Below, piece after piece: positions 54,343 through 64,000 of a DNA stretch of 64,000 nt (position 1 is its first letter; the number at the start of each line of letters is the position of its first letter). The DNA is taken from positions 307,846,565 through 307,910,564 of the forward strand of contig NC_133648.1 in the NCBI RefSeq assembly GCF_009905375.1, given 5' to 3'. Source of the stretch: Apium graveolens. Its lineage: Eukaryota > Streptophyta > Magnoliopsida > Apiales > Apiaceae. The notes under the pieces are model-generated. The model was given only the letters and a program-made list of their open reading frames with translations. It searched no databases and was not told the DNA's origin. Position numbers and translations under genes: made by a program.

Positions 54343-55724
54343 GGTTGGTATCAGAGCTGAGGTTATAGTAAACTAGAAACGAGAGTGTGTAGGAGTGTGT
54401 ATAGCTATGTGAGGACGTTTTAGCTCATATCGAGTTCCTGTTGGACTATTGGATATAGTGCCAACGAATAAGTTAAGATAGGCGCATTCGTTCGAGATGG
54501 TTGTGTTGAGCTGGATGGAACTCCGGGAAGCTGCAAACTTCTATTGTGGAATCTTTTGAGGCTACTATGATTTGACGACGTCGAAGATTCTCGATATCCT
54601 CAGAACATGAAGAAGTGTCTAGAATCGGACGACGAGTCAACAGGATAGTTCAAATAGAAGATAAGTATTAAGACTTTGGTAATACCTTCTCTTTTTATAA
54701 CTTCTTTTATCATCTCTCAAAAAGAGGTAATTGTTAGAGGATATATTCCCTAACACTCATTTTCAATCATATATGTGTTTTAAATGTGACAGAGGCTGTC
54801 ATGAAGCCTATTTTTCAGGTTTTGATAGCTCTGTCAAGTTATGATAATAAATTCCACTTTTCTTATTTGGTGGATAGTTTCTTGGTGATGTGACACCAGT
54901 TGCTCATTTTGTGTCAGAATTTTATTCTCTGGACTTCATTTCCTTCAGAAATATCATCTTTGAAATCTTTTCAGTTTTATTCATTTGATTTTGGAATCCT
55001 TTGATATTCTTTTATTCTGACTGAGATGAATAACCCTAACTATGGGGGACACAAGGTAAACCTGTCTGTGTGATAGGAGTTGGATGGGACGCCATCACTT
55101 GTGTGTATTGTGAATACATGAAGGTTAACAACCTTTAGTAGTGTCTTAATTTGGACACGCAATACCAAGTTCGCTTGATCATATTGATCTCTCAGTTATT
55201 CTGTCATTTCAACAATACTTTTTCTCAAATTCAAATTTTGGTCCCGTTATGGTAACAAATTCTTTTCTTTTTAAAATTCCGTGATTTTATCATTCCAAAT
55301 AATCGAAGGTATGCCAATTAAGTTAAGCTGAGTATCCTGGCCAAGTCAAAGTAAGGAGATCTGATGGAATTATGAAGGACGATAGTGGAGTGTAATGCGA
55401 TTAAACTATCATTGGCATATAGCGAAGTCAATCTGTTCTTTTATTTCTCTCTTTATCTTTCTTTCTTTTCTTCCCTCTATCTTTTTCTCTATTCTTCTTT
55501 CTCGCGATCAGTAAAAGTGATTCTATTGAGGAATTGGTCAAAGGATGTAGACGGAACAGTGGTACACAGTGAAGCTCCTGTAAAAAGTTTTATTATACAA
55601 GGAATACAAGATTTATTCGAGATTTTGGAAAATTGAGTTTATTTGGAAATGGAAAGTTGGTTAGAAAACCCTAAGAGCTTTCTTCTGCTGATTCCGAGGA
55701 CGGAATCCTTATAAGGGGGTAGAT
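54343..55724 (+). mobile_element. non-coding interior of the LARD
   Basis: Begins with the primer-binding site and ends with the polypurine tract. It contains a polypyrimidine stretch at 55,440-55,505. The longest open frame (55,385-55,636) is low-complexity and shows no domain. No retroviral protein motif was found in any frame. Confidence 0.85.
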
Positions 55725-58700
55725 TGTAATATCCCATATTTTTAAATATTATTTTTATAATTATTTGGAATTATTTATGTGATTTTAGGTGAATTTTAGT
55801 GAATTATCTGATAAGTGGAATTGATGTTTGGGTGTTTAGATGTGATATTATTTGAGTATTTGAATTTTTATATGTCCAGAATAAAATATAGATAATTATG
55901 ATATTTTTCTGGTAATTTTTGGACTGTTAAATGATTTTATATTGATTTATGAATTATTAATTATTTTCTGAATAATTACCAAAATTATTTTATAAAGCCG
56001 GGAATCATCCGACTTCAACCGTTTTTGCATTTTTACAACCCGAAACTCTTCCGAAAACTCCTTCCTAACCTAATCTGGTAATTCCGGACATTTTCCGTGT
56101 TTTGACTTTTTCAATCCGGATTACGGTTTGACCCGTGCGCGGCCCGGCGCAAAATTTTCGATACGATAATCATTTCGGTAATCGACAAAAACCCGTATTC
56201 TCGAGAGACGGGATATTTTTACGTTATTTTCGTATATGGTGTTTTATAAAAAGCCCGGTTTTGATAATTATCCAATTCTGGGATTAAATTGTATCGTTTT
56301 TGTAGTTACTTAGCGGCTAAGTAACTAATTTAACGATCCAAAACGATCCAGAACGATCCAATATTCCATAAATATAAATAGCCTATATCTTATTTCTTTT
56401 ATTCCGTTTATTCATTTGCAACCAGTTAAAACACCGTAAATACAGAGAAAAACCTGAGAAACCGATACGTTCCCAAGAATCAAACACACGAATGAAGGCG
56501 TTATCGAACTCCGATTCGGGCGTGCAGCATATCAAAACGAAGCTCTTGAAATCTTCTTTCTGAATCAATCATCAGTTTCTTTCCAGAAATCATGGTAATT
56601 TTCTTATTTAATTATTTATATTCGAATTATTTGATAATTAAATTATGAAAATTTGTTCTTGATGTTGTTGATGTGATTTGATGCTTCCATGTTGTAGAGC
56701 ATATTTTTCTGGTCAATTTGGTATATTATACTTCAAAAATAGGGTTCAGTATCATATAGAAATTAAGGTTTGATTTTCTGAAAATTCTTTGAATATGTGT
56801 TCTTGGTGTTCTTGAAAAGTTCTGAGAATCAAACCCAAATTTGAGGGTGATGCAGACTTCAGAATTTAAAGTATGAGTAACCAAAATGTTCAGATTTTCA
56901 TGCTCTTTCTGTTTAAGCCATCAAATCAATCAAACGATTAGTAATTTTCAAAATTCGATTCTAGGGTTCTTGACCCGAATTGGGGGTTTCTTGTTCTTGA
57001 ATCGTCTGATGCTTTGGATGAGTAAATAAGCTTTATTATCGAATTTGCAATCAAATGGTATATCTAATCGATGATTATAACCCCTAGAGTAGTGAAACCG
57101 AGTTCATAGGTTTATGTATTTTTCAATTTGATTTTCTGAACTGTTCTTGAATTGTTGGTTGATATAATTGATTGGGTTACAGTCGTATGAATTTCAGCTT
57201 TAATTTCATATATAGCACATTAATTTTAGTAGAGTTTTATGTAAAATCGGTGGTTGGCCGGATTAATCGCCGGCGAGCTTCGGTGTTTGGCCGGAAACGG
57301 TGCGTCCCTGTTCGATTGTCGTCGTTATTGGCTTAATCGAGTTGCTGAAATCATAAGGATTGTTCTGGTATAAGAATTGTGACGAGAGGATTATGTTGGT
57401 GGCATGATTAGTGACCGCCGGAATCGGCCGGGAAGTCACCGGATTCCGCCATGGTTTCCGGCGATTTCTTCGCCTGTTCTTGGCAGGTCCACGACCCGAC
57501 TTCTGACCCGGGAAATAACCCGGCTTCGATCCATTTTTCCCGAATTCCCTTTCCTGAAGTCTGTTTCTGGATTTAGAAATTTAAAAATAAATGAAAATCT
57601 ATTATTAATTTCAAAATTTTAATTTTTTTTATTTTTTTAATTTTTTTTATTCATTATTTATTTCTGAAAATTATTTTTAATTCAAAAATAAATTTTAATT
57701 AATTAATTAATTAATTCTAGTTGATAATTAATTATTTAATTAATCAATTAATTTAAATATTAATTGATTAATTAATTTAATTAGTTATTAATTAATTTTA
57801 ATTGATTATTTAATTGGATTTAATTATTTAAAATTGATTTAAAAATTCCGAAAAATAGTTTCGAGCTTTAAAATATTATTTTAAATTATTTTGCAGGCTC
57901 GATAAATCTTATAAAATTATTTTAGGGTGTTTGAACCCTATTATTTTATTATTAAATGATTCGGAGATTGTTTTTATTCCGAAAAATGTTCAAAAATTCA
58001 TAATAAATCAATCGTTCGTCCGTTTAATACGAAACGAACGCGTACAGACTCAGAAAAATATTCCGCTTTCATTAAAAATACTTTCGAGACCCAAATCCTT
58101 TTTGTTTTGAAAGGTCGCTTGTTTTACGAGTCATTCTGAGTCGATTATTGATTGATAAATCGTATTTTGACCCAATTTCAGTTTTAAACGTAACGACTCC
58201 TGTGTCATATGAATTATGTGATACGTGAGTTATGTGATTACGTGTTATATGAATTATGTGTGTATGTGGATCAAGAGTCCTGTGATTGTCTGTTATATTT
58301 ATGGTGGGCTATCGTATGGGTAAACGATAGGCTTTTGACGCGTAATTCGTCGAGTGGTTATCGATTAGACAATTAAAGTTCTATATTTTAATTATAGATG
58401 CGGATCTCTCGAGCTGGTTGGGACAAGACGTTGGATAAAGAATGAGATGGAATGGTATTGGATATTTGGCTTCTAGCAATCGCAGGAGCAGCATATCGGT
58501 GAAGTGTTGAAAAGAAAGACGGTGATACTTTAAGACAGAATGTCAGAATAGATGCGTGTTTGCGAGTGTGATTAACTGCTAAAAACTCAAAGGCAAGTAC
58601 CCCTGACTTCACTTATCATTCAAGTGACGTTTATTTCGAATTATATTATGCAAGTATTGTTTTCCCTATTCTCTGTTCGGAATAGATAAATGTTTTATAT

Positions 58701-60178
58701 ATCGCTGAATTAAATAATTCTGTTTATGCAAATACTCATCTGCTATTCTATATTCAGAATAGTCAAGTGATTTTACTTATCCAATTACTGGATTTATAAA
58801 TGTTTTGGATTTTGAGAAAAGTGATTTGGTTGTGAATATTCCTACCCAAGTTAATGGGGGAATAAAATTATTTCGGGTGTCGAGTATTAGGACCCCTTTT
58901 CAATAAAAGGTTTTGAGATTTGATGGTTACTGGTAGCGTAAGAGGCCGAGGCACCGGTCCAGCGTGAGCTATTATACGGAAGTGCAATATAGAAGTGTAA
59001 TATCTTACAAGGCTAGTTATGCCTTTTTCTGGCGCCCTATAGGTACCGTATGTCATCGGGATACGGGTAGTACCTATATTAACGGTATGGCTGCGGGATA
59101 CCGGTGTTGTTTCATGACTGATCATCAGGAACATCATAGTGCATAATTTGGTTCCAATCGATATTATTATATTGCTTTTGATAATCTTATAAGGAATGAT
59201 TTATCAACTGTTTCTGTTTTGGAATAATGGTAAAGTGCGGTTTTGATTCAGATTTTGATTTATGCTGATACTTACATTGTTGTTAAATATCAAAGGTGGT
59301 ATTAGTATAGATGAATGATATTGACTTCAGTATGGAATGTTGTGAGCATCAAAGTTCGTATTGATATCTAATTTGATATGACAGCAAAATAAGTATTAAT
59401 TTCCAGAGTTCGGTTTTGAATAAAGTTTATGATTCAATCCATAATCATTGTTTCATGTTATTGTTGTTTACGATATTTCCGTAAACACTATTTTACGAGC
59501 TTTGCTCTCATCAAGATTCAAAGTATTGCTGAAGCGTTTCGCTCACAAATATCAAAATGGTTTTGAATACGATTAAGGAATCAATTCTGGGATTCCTCAA
59601 CTAAAGTTTTATGATTCAACAACTATGATTTTGAAAATGTTCTGCTCTAATGCAGATGTCAATTTTATATCAAAATGACCTGATATTTACTATAATGATC
59701 TTGCTGAGCATTTCTTCCGCTCATACTTGCCTGTTTTTAAATTTAACCTCCAGTGAGGATTAGTTTGCGCTGTTTAGCTGCGTAATTCGAGGAAGCAAAG
59801 AAGAAGCTTTTGGAAGGTGGTTGGTCCAGGGTTTGCGGACTAGTGTAAGTTCTATTGTATAAAGTTGTTTATATTATATTATATTATAGTTGTGTATTTT
59901 ATTTGGGTCTAGTATACTTCATTTCGAAGTTATACTAGTGGGTTTAATTGTGAGTTGGAATTTATTGAAAAGAGTGTCAAAAGAAAGTGAAAAAAATTAT
60001 TGATGGAATTTGGAATTCTTGTTTCTAGAACTGTAACCTTAAAAGATCTTGGAGTAGTTTGGGGTCATTTATTATAATTATCTTCCGCTGGCATTTATTT
60101 ATTGATTAAACAGGTTGATTTGGATTGAATTTTATAGTGACGACCAAATCCTCTGACCCCGGATTTGGGGGCGTTACA
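55725..60178 (+). repeat. 3' LTR of the LARD
   Basis: Nearly identical to the 5' LTR across 4.45 kb. Differences are scattered single bases plus small length changes in A/T runs near 57,620-57,710. Confidence 0.95.
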
Positions 60179-60183
60179 GTATG

Positions 60184-60980
60184 TACTCCGACTAGGTCGA
60201 TTAATCTTTTCAATCTATCTCTATAGATCTTGATCCCTAATATATAGGTAACATCGCCTAAGTCTTTCACCGAGAAACTATTTCTCAACCAAGTCTTAAC
60301 AGCCTGTAGAGAAAGTATGCCATTCCTTATTCGTTATATGTCATCTACATATAATACTAGGAATATCACATGGCTCCCACTAACCTTCTTGTAAACACAT
60401 GGTTCATCTTCGTTTTGAATAAAGCCAAACACTTTGACCATTTTATCAAAATGAATATTCATTCTCCTTGAGGCTTGCTTCAATCTATAAATAGATAGAA
60501 GCAATTACAAACTATCTTTATAAACTTTGGATCGACAAAACCCTCAGGTTGTATCATATATACATCCTCTTCAAAGCTCCCATATAAGAAAGCAGTTTTT
60601 ACATCAATTTGCCAAATCTCATAGTCAAAGTAAGCAACTATTGCTAACAAAATTCTGATGGACTTGACCATAGTAACCGGTGAAAAAGTCTCATTATAGT
60701 CTATACCATGAATTTATTTGAAACTTTTTGCCACTAGTCGGGTCTTATAGGTCTGTACTTTACCATCCATGTCAATTTTCTTCTTAAAAACCCACTTGCA
60801 CCCTATAGGTTTTACCCCTTCGAGTAGATCAACTAAAGTCAATACTTTATTTTCATACATGTATTCCATCTCGGATTTCATGGCCTCTAGCCATCTCTCG
60901 GAGTCTGAACTGTTCATAGCATCTTGGTAGGTGAGAGGCTTATCATTATCTATAAGCCTCACATCTCCATCTTGAGTCAA
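60184..60980 (-). pseudogene. copia reverse transcriptase fragment right of the LARD
   Basis: Right to left: DKPLTYQDAMNSSDSERW, GVKPIGCKWVFKKKIDMDG, VQTYKTRLVAKSF, then IWQIDVKTAFLYGSFEEDVY, VLYVDDI (YVDD near 60,338-60,350) and NSFSVKDLGDVTYILGIKIY. Breaks occur near 60,715 and 60,480, and a stop follows YVDDI. The frame resumes at 49,884 beyond the LARD. Confidence 0.85.
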
Positions 60981-62330
60981 AAGAAATTCATAATTTCTCC
61001 CGGGCTCATGGTGAATCTTACTAGATGTACGAATTACCTGTGTTTCTTGGACGGGATTACTTTCAACATTTTGATGTACATCCTAATCTTATTCCAACTC
61101 TAGTTCAATGTTATCAAGTAGTTCTCGATCTTCATCGAGATGTATTGTCCTCCCATTGATTTTCTTAGAAAGTAGTTCTCCCCCAAAAAATACAGCGGCC
61201 CGAGCAACAAACACTTTGTTCTCGGAAGGATTATAAAAACTATACCCTAGTCTCACTTGGGTATCTCATGAAATAACATCTATCTAATTTTGATCCAAGC
61301 TTGTCAGAGGCTAAATGTTTTACAAATGCTTCACGTCCCCAAATTTTCATAAATAACATGCTATGACGTTTATCAGTCCATATCTCATATGGAGTCTTTT
61401 GAACCGCTGTAGTTGGAATTTGGTTAAGTGTATATTCAGTTGTTTTTAGAGCATAACCCCAGAAACTGAATGGAAGATCTGCTTGACTCATCATCGATCG
61501 CATTATGTCCAACAAGGTACGATTTCTCCTCTCAAAATCTCTTTTCCTTTGAGGTGTTCCAGAAGGAGTAAGTTATGATACACTATCACACTCCTTCAAG
61601 AAGCTCTTGAAATTGAGGTTTAAGTATTCTCCTCCACGATCTGATCGTAAAACTTTTATACTTTTCCTTTGTTTTCTTTTCTACTTTGGCCTTATATTCT
61701 TTGAACATTTCAAAAGAATCGGATTTGTTCTTCATAAGAACCACATATCCATATCTACTGAAATCATCAGTAAATGTTATGAAGTAGTATAAGCCCCCCT
61801 GCCATCATACGCATTCGACCACATACATCACTATGTATAAGTCATAATCATTCAGTGGCCCTTTCACCTGATCAGGTAAAAGAAGCTTTAGTCATTTTTA
61901 CAATGAGACAAAGTTCACATCTTCCGTTTGATTCAAAATCAAACTTATCCAAGTATTCATCTATATGTAACTCAGAAATGTGTTTCTCATTAATATGGCT
62001 TAACGACAATGCTAAAGGAAATGTTTGATTTGAGTCAACTTAGAACATATAAATTGTTAACTAATTATGCAACATTATAAGTCTTATCATTGAAATAGAA
62101 TAAACAACTATTGTTTATTTAATAAAAATGAAAACCTTTCTTGTCCTGACAAGAAATTGACTTAATGTATTCGCTAAAGGCAGGCACATTAATAATTTAT
62201 CAAGTTCTCAATCTCGTCTTATGGGCAACATTAGGTATCGAGTTCCTTCAACTAGAGCAACAACTTTTGCTCCAATTCTAACCCTATACCTGAAGCTTGA
62301 CCATTGTTAGTCTTCTTCTTTAGATCTTCC
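60981..62330 (-). pseudogene. copia integrase and protease-region remnant
   Basis: The clearest part is 61,515-61,240: IMRSMMSQADLPFSFWGYAL, TTEYTLNQIPTTAVQKTPYE, the integrase core end and C-terminal part. An acidic, Gln/Glu-rich linker (60,985-61,150) follows. Upstream integrase core and protease are decayed into short frames. Confidence 0.7.
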
Positions 62331-63085
62331 AAATAAGCTCGACAATTTAACTTCCATTCATCTAGTTATTTCCACAGAAATGACAATCATCTCCTTTAGC
62401 AACACCACTATTAGGTTTCAAAAGCCCTTTGGGATTGGACTTTGGTTTGGCACCGAATAAGATCAAATCTTCACCTTGCCTGTCCACTTTTCTTTCCCAT
62501 TTGCATTCCATGTGTACATCATCAATATGGGCGTAATTCATGCCTTTATCGTATTATTTTCAGCAGTTCTAAACATGCTTAACAACTTAATGAGTGTTCT
62601 GTCTATCTCATTCCTTTTGTTCTTAACAAACTGAGAATAAAAGTTGTTCAAAGATCATTTGATCAAATCAAGCTGAGTCTCTAGACCATTCTTGAAACCC
62701 AAAATATCAAGGTACATATGCCTATTACATCTAGAACATGTGGTCCAACCGGATATGATTCTCCCATTAATGCAAAAGTATGGTGCCTTATTATTGTCAA
62801 ATCTTTCTGACGAGCCTATCCTTCAAACATCTTTTGAAGGTGCTCAATCATATCATAAGCATCATTATGCTCTTGTTGCTTCTAAAGCTCATCACTCATA
62901 ATTACAAGCATGAGACATGAAACATCAGTTGCATAATTAATTTGCCTCTGGTAAGCATTTTGTTCAGCACATGTTTCATTCTCAGCTAGAAGAAATAAGG
63001 GAGGGTTTTGAGTGACATCTTTGAACCCGAGGATAATCTTCAAGTTCCCATGTCAATCGAGGAAATTATTTCATGTCAGCTTGTC
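62331..63085 (-). pseudogene. copia gag remnant
   Basis: Minus strand: INYATDVSCLMLVIMSDEL, then a stop, HNDAYDMIEHLQKMFEG, then a degenerate zinc knuckle (GDDCHFCG) near 62,370-62,400. It corresponds in position to the gag of the element at 33,460-34,715. Several stops. Confidence 0.65.
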
Positions 63086-64000
63086 CTTCTCAAGGACTAT
63101 TACATAGAGAAGTTATTTGTGTTATTTGTCATTTGATATCTACAATATTAAAGTGCATAAAATGACATAATCTACAGATGATCATTAAATTATGTTCAAG
63201 TAATTATTCATATATATATATATATATTCACAATATATATCTCCCACTATTTTTATCAAATCAATAGCCCTAACTATTAATTCGGAAAAAAATATCTTCT
63301 ATATCCTTTCTAGTGAGCCAAGATCCATATCTCACCATGCGTTAGGTCAGCTTTGGCTTTTCTCCTAAAATATGATTGTTTAGGTAGACAACATTTGTCA
63401 ATTATATCAACTATATAACTCTTGGATAGCTTGGTGGAACAACATTTGTTCATATATATATTTAATAAATCTCGCCAAACTCTATGCCTCTAAGTTCACA
63501 ATCCTATTGTGGTAACTTAGTTAAGTCAAATCCAATAGTCAAAAGTATCAATATACTTCAACACATCTCCCAAGATAGATGGGAGTACTTCACTTTGGCG
63601 AACCCACTCCTATCTATCTAGGGTTAACGCATTAGACTTATTCGAAGGCATCCGATCAACTTAATATTAACTTTGGGGTTTTGTTAAATTTAAAACGATC
63701 ATAATCCCATCATAAAAAGATTCTCATTTTTTCCTTGAATAAAATACTTCAAATCAATATTTGTCAATGGTTTGATTTCCAGGTAGTGAGGGAGTCACAA
63801 CGGTCTCGCTTAAAACCCACAACCTTACAAGTTCAATGAACTCGCTTTTCACAAAATTGCCCCATGTTAGAAATAAAGAAAATTTGTATTTTATTCCGTG
63901 TTTCATAAACACGAGAATCTCATAATCGTTTGTTCATTTTAAAATCTTGAGTCGTTACAGATTTTATCTTGTTTAGAAAGTATGGCATGGGTGTCGTATC
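63086..64000 (-). other. leader of the minus-strand copia element
   Basis: Non-coding, upstream of gag on the minus strand. It contains a (TA)n run at about 63,210-63,228. No primer-binding site or LTR is reached before the window ends. Confidence 0.5.

Larger units (their letters stand above)
49890..60178 (+). mobile_element. LARD-type retrotransposon with 4.45-kb LTRs, very young
   Basis: LTRs at 49,890-54,342 and 55,725-60,178 (4,453 and 4,454 bp) both start TGTAATATCCC and end GGGGGCGTTACA. Flanking duplication GTATG at 49,885-49,889 and 60,179-60,183. The primer-binding site TGGTATCAGAGC is at 54,346-54,357; the polypurine tract AAGGGGGTAGA ends just before 55,725. The 1,382-bp interior has no gag or pol, so movement needs proteins from another (probably Gypsy) element. 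About 20 differences between the LTRs were noticed by eye, implying a recent insertion. Confidence 0.95.
46359..64000 (-). mobile_element. minus-strand copia element (Angela-like), nested, runs off the window
   Basis: The 3' LTR is at 46,359-49,260. The polypurine tract is next to it (AAGTGGGAGATT on the minus strand, about 49,259-49,270). RNase H is at 49,500-49,760, RT at 60,184-60,980, integrase at 61,240-61,900, gag at about 62,330-63,080, then leader. The 5' LTR is beyond the right edge. The element is split in RT by a LARD and in its LTR by a SIRE-type solo LTR. It is related to, but not the same family as, the element at 30,031-37,926. Confidence 0.85.

Noticed and set aside
55385..55636. 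83-codon open frame in the LARD interior
   Set aside because: Its hydrophobic half comes from a polypyrimidine tract (Phe/Leu/Ser); no domain, and LARD interiors are non-coding.

Overview
The window is nuclear DNA of a flowering plant, most likely a eudicot. It has small GT-AG exons in AT-rich introns, two tandem hexose/H+ symporter genes of the plant STP (HEX6-like) family, a plant-type RhoGAP gene, and a large majority of nested plant retrotransposons. I could not fix the species from sequence alone.

Left third (1-15,400): a decayed Copia LTR end, a Helitron-type terminus and a Tourist-like MITE precede three apparently intact genes, all on the minus strand. The first is a nine-coding-exon RhoGAP-domain gene (4,667-8,307, leader exon near 9,126 onward). 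It has a predicted GC-AG intron and a lysine where RhoGAP domains usually carry the arginine finger. The other two are tandem paralogous monosaccharide/proton symporters (10,333-12,368 and 13,143-15,270). Each has 3 exons and 508 codons, and the transport Asp42 and the Cys77/Cys449 pair known from STP10 are at exactly those positions. A short promoter block is conserved between the two.

Middle (15,900-38,130): a LINE remnant whose 5' part is inverted is split by a degenerate minus-strand Ty1/copia element (16,662-24,270). That element is itself interrupted by a non-autonomous hAT element (8-bp duplication GCAAGATG), by an unclassified 426-bp insertion, and by a solo LTR (duplication ATTAA). 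To its right is a chain of Gypsy-type LTRs with tiny non-coding interiors: an inverted LTR-end palindrome, a complete LTR holding a Mutator-like MITE, a second LTR, and the start of a third. A full copia element (30,031-37,926, duplication TTTGG) sits inside one of the tiny interiors. Its LTRs are nearly identical but its coding region is gutted.

Right half (38,129-64,000): a SIRE/Maximus-like copia fragment with a long extra ORF after RNase H. That ORF is preceded by a cluster of palindromic repeats and a TATA box. It is followed by a minus-strand copia element (46,359 to beyond the window end). The LTR of that element holds a SIRE-type solo LTR (duplication CATTT), and its reverse transcriptase is split by a very young LARD (49,890-60,178, two 4.45-kb LTRs, 1.4-kb non-coding interior, duplication GTATG). 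No tRNA, rRNA or CRISPR feature was seen. The most interesting leads are the palindrome cluster plus TATA box before the extra SIRE ORF, the multi-LTR array with collapsed interiors, the LARD promoter architecture, and the structured leaders of the copia element.
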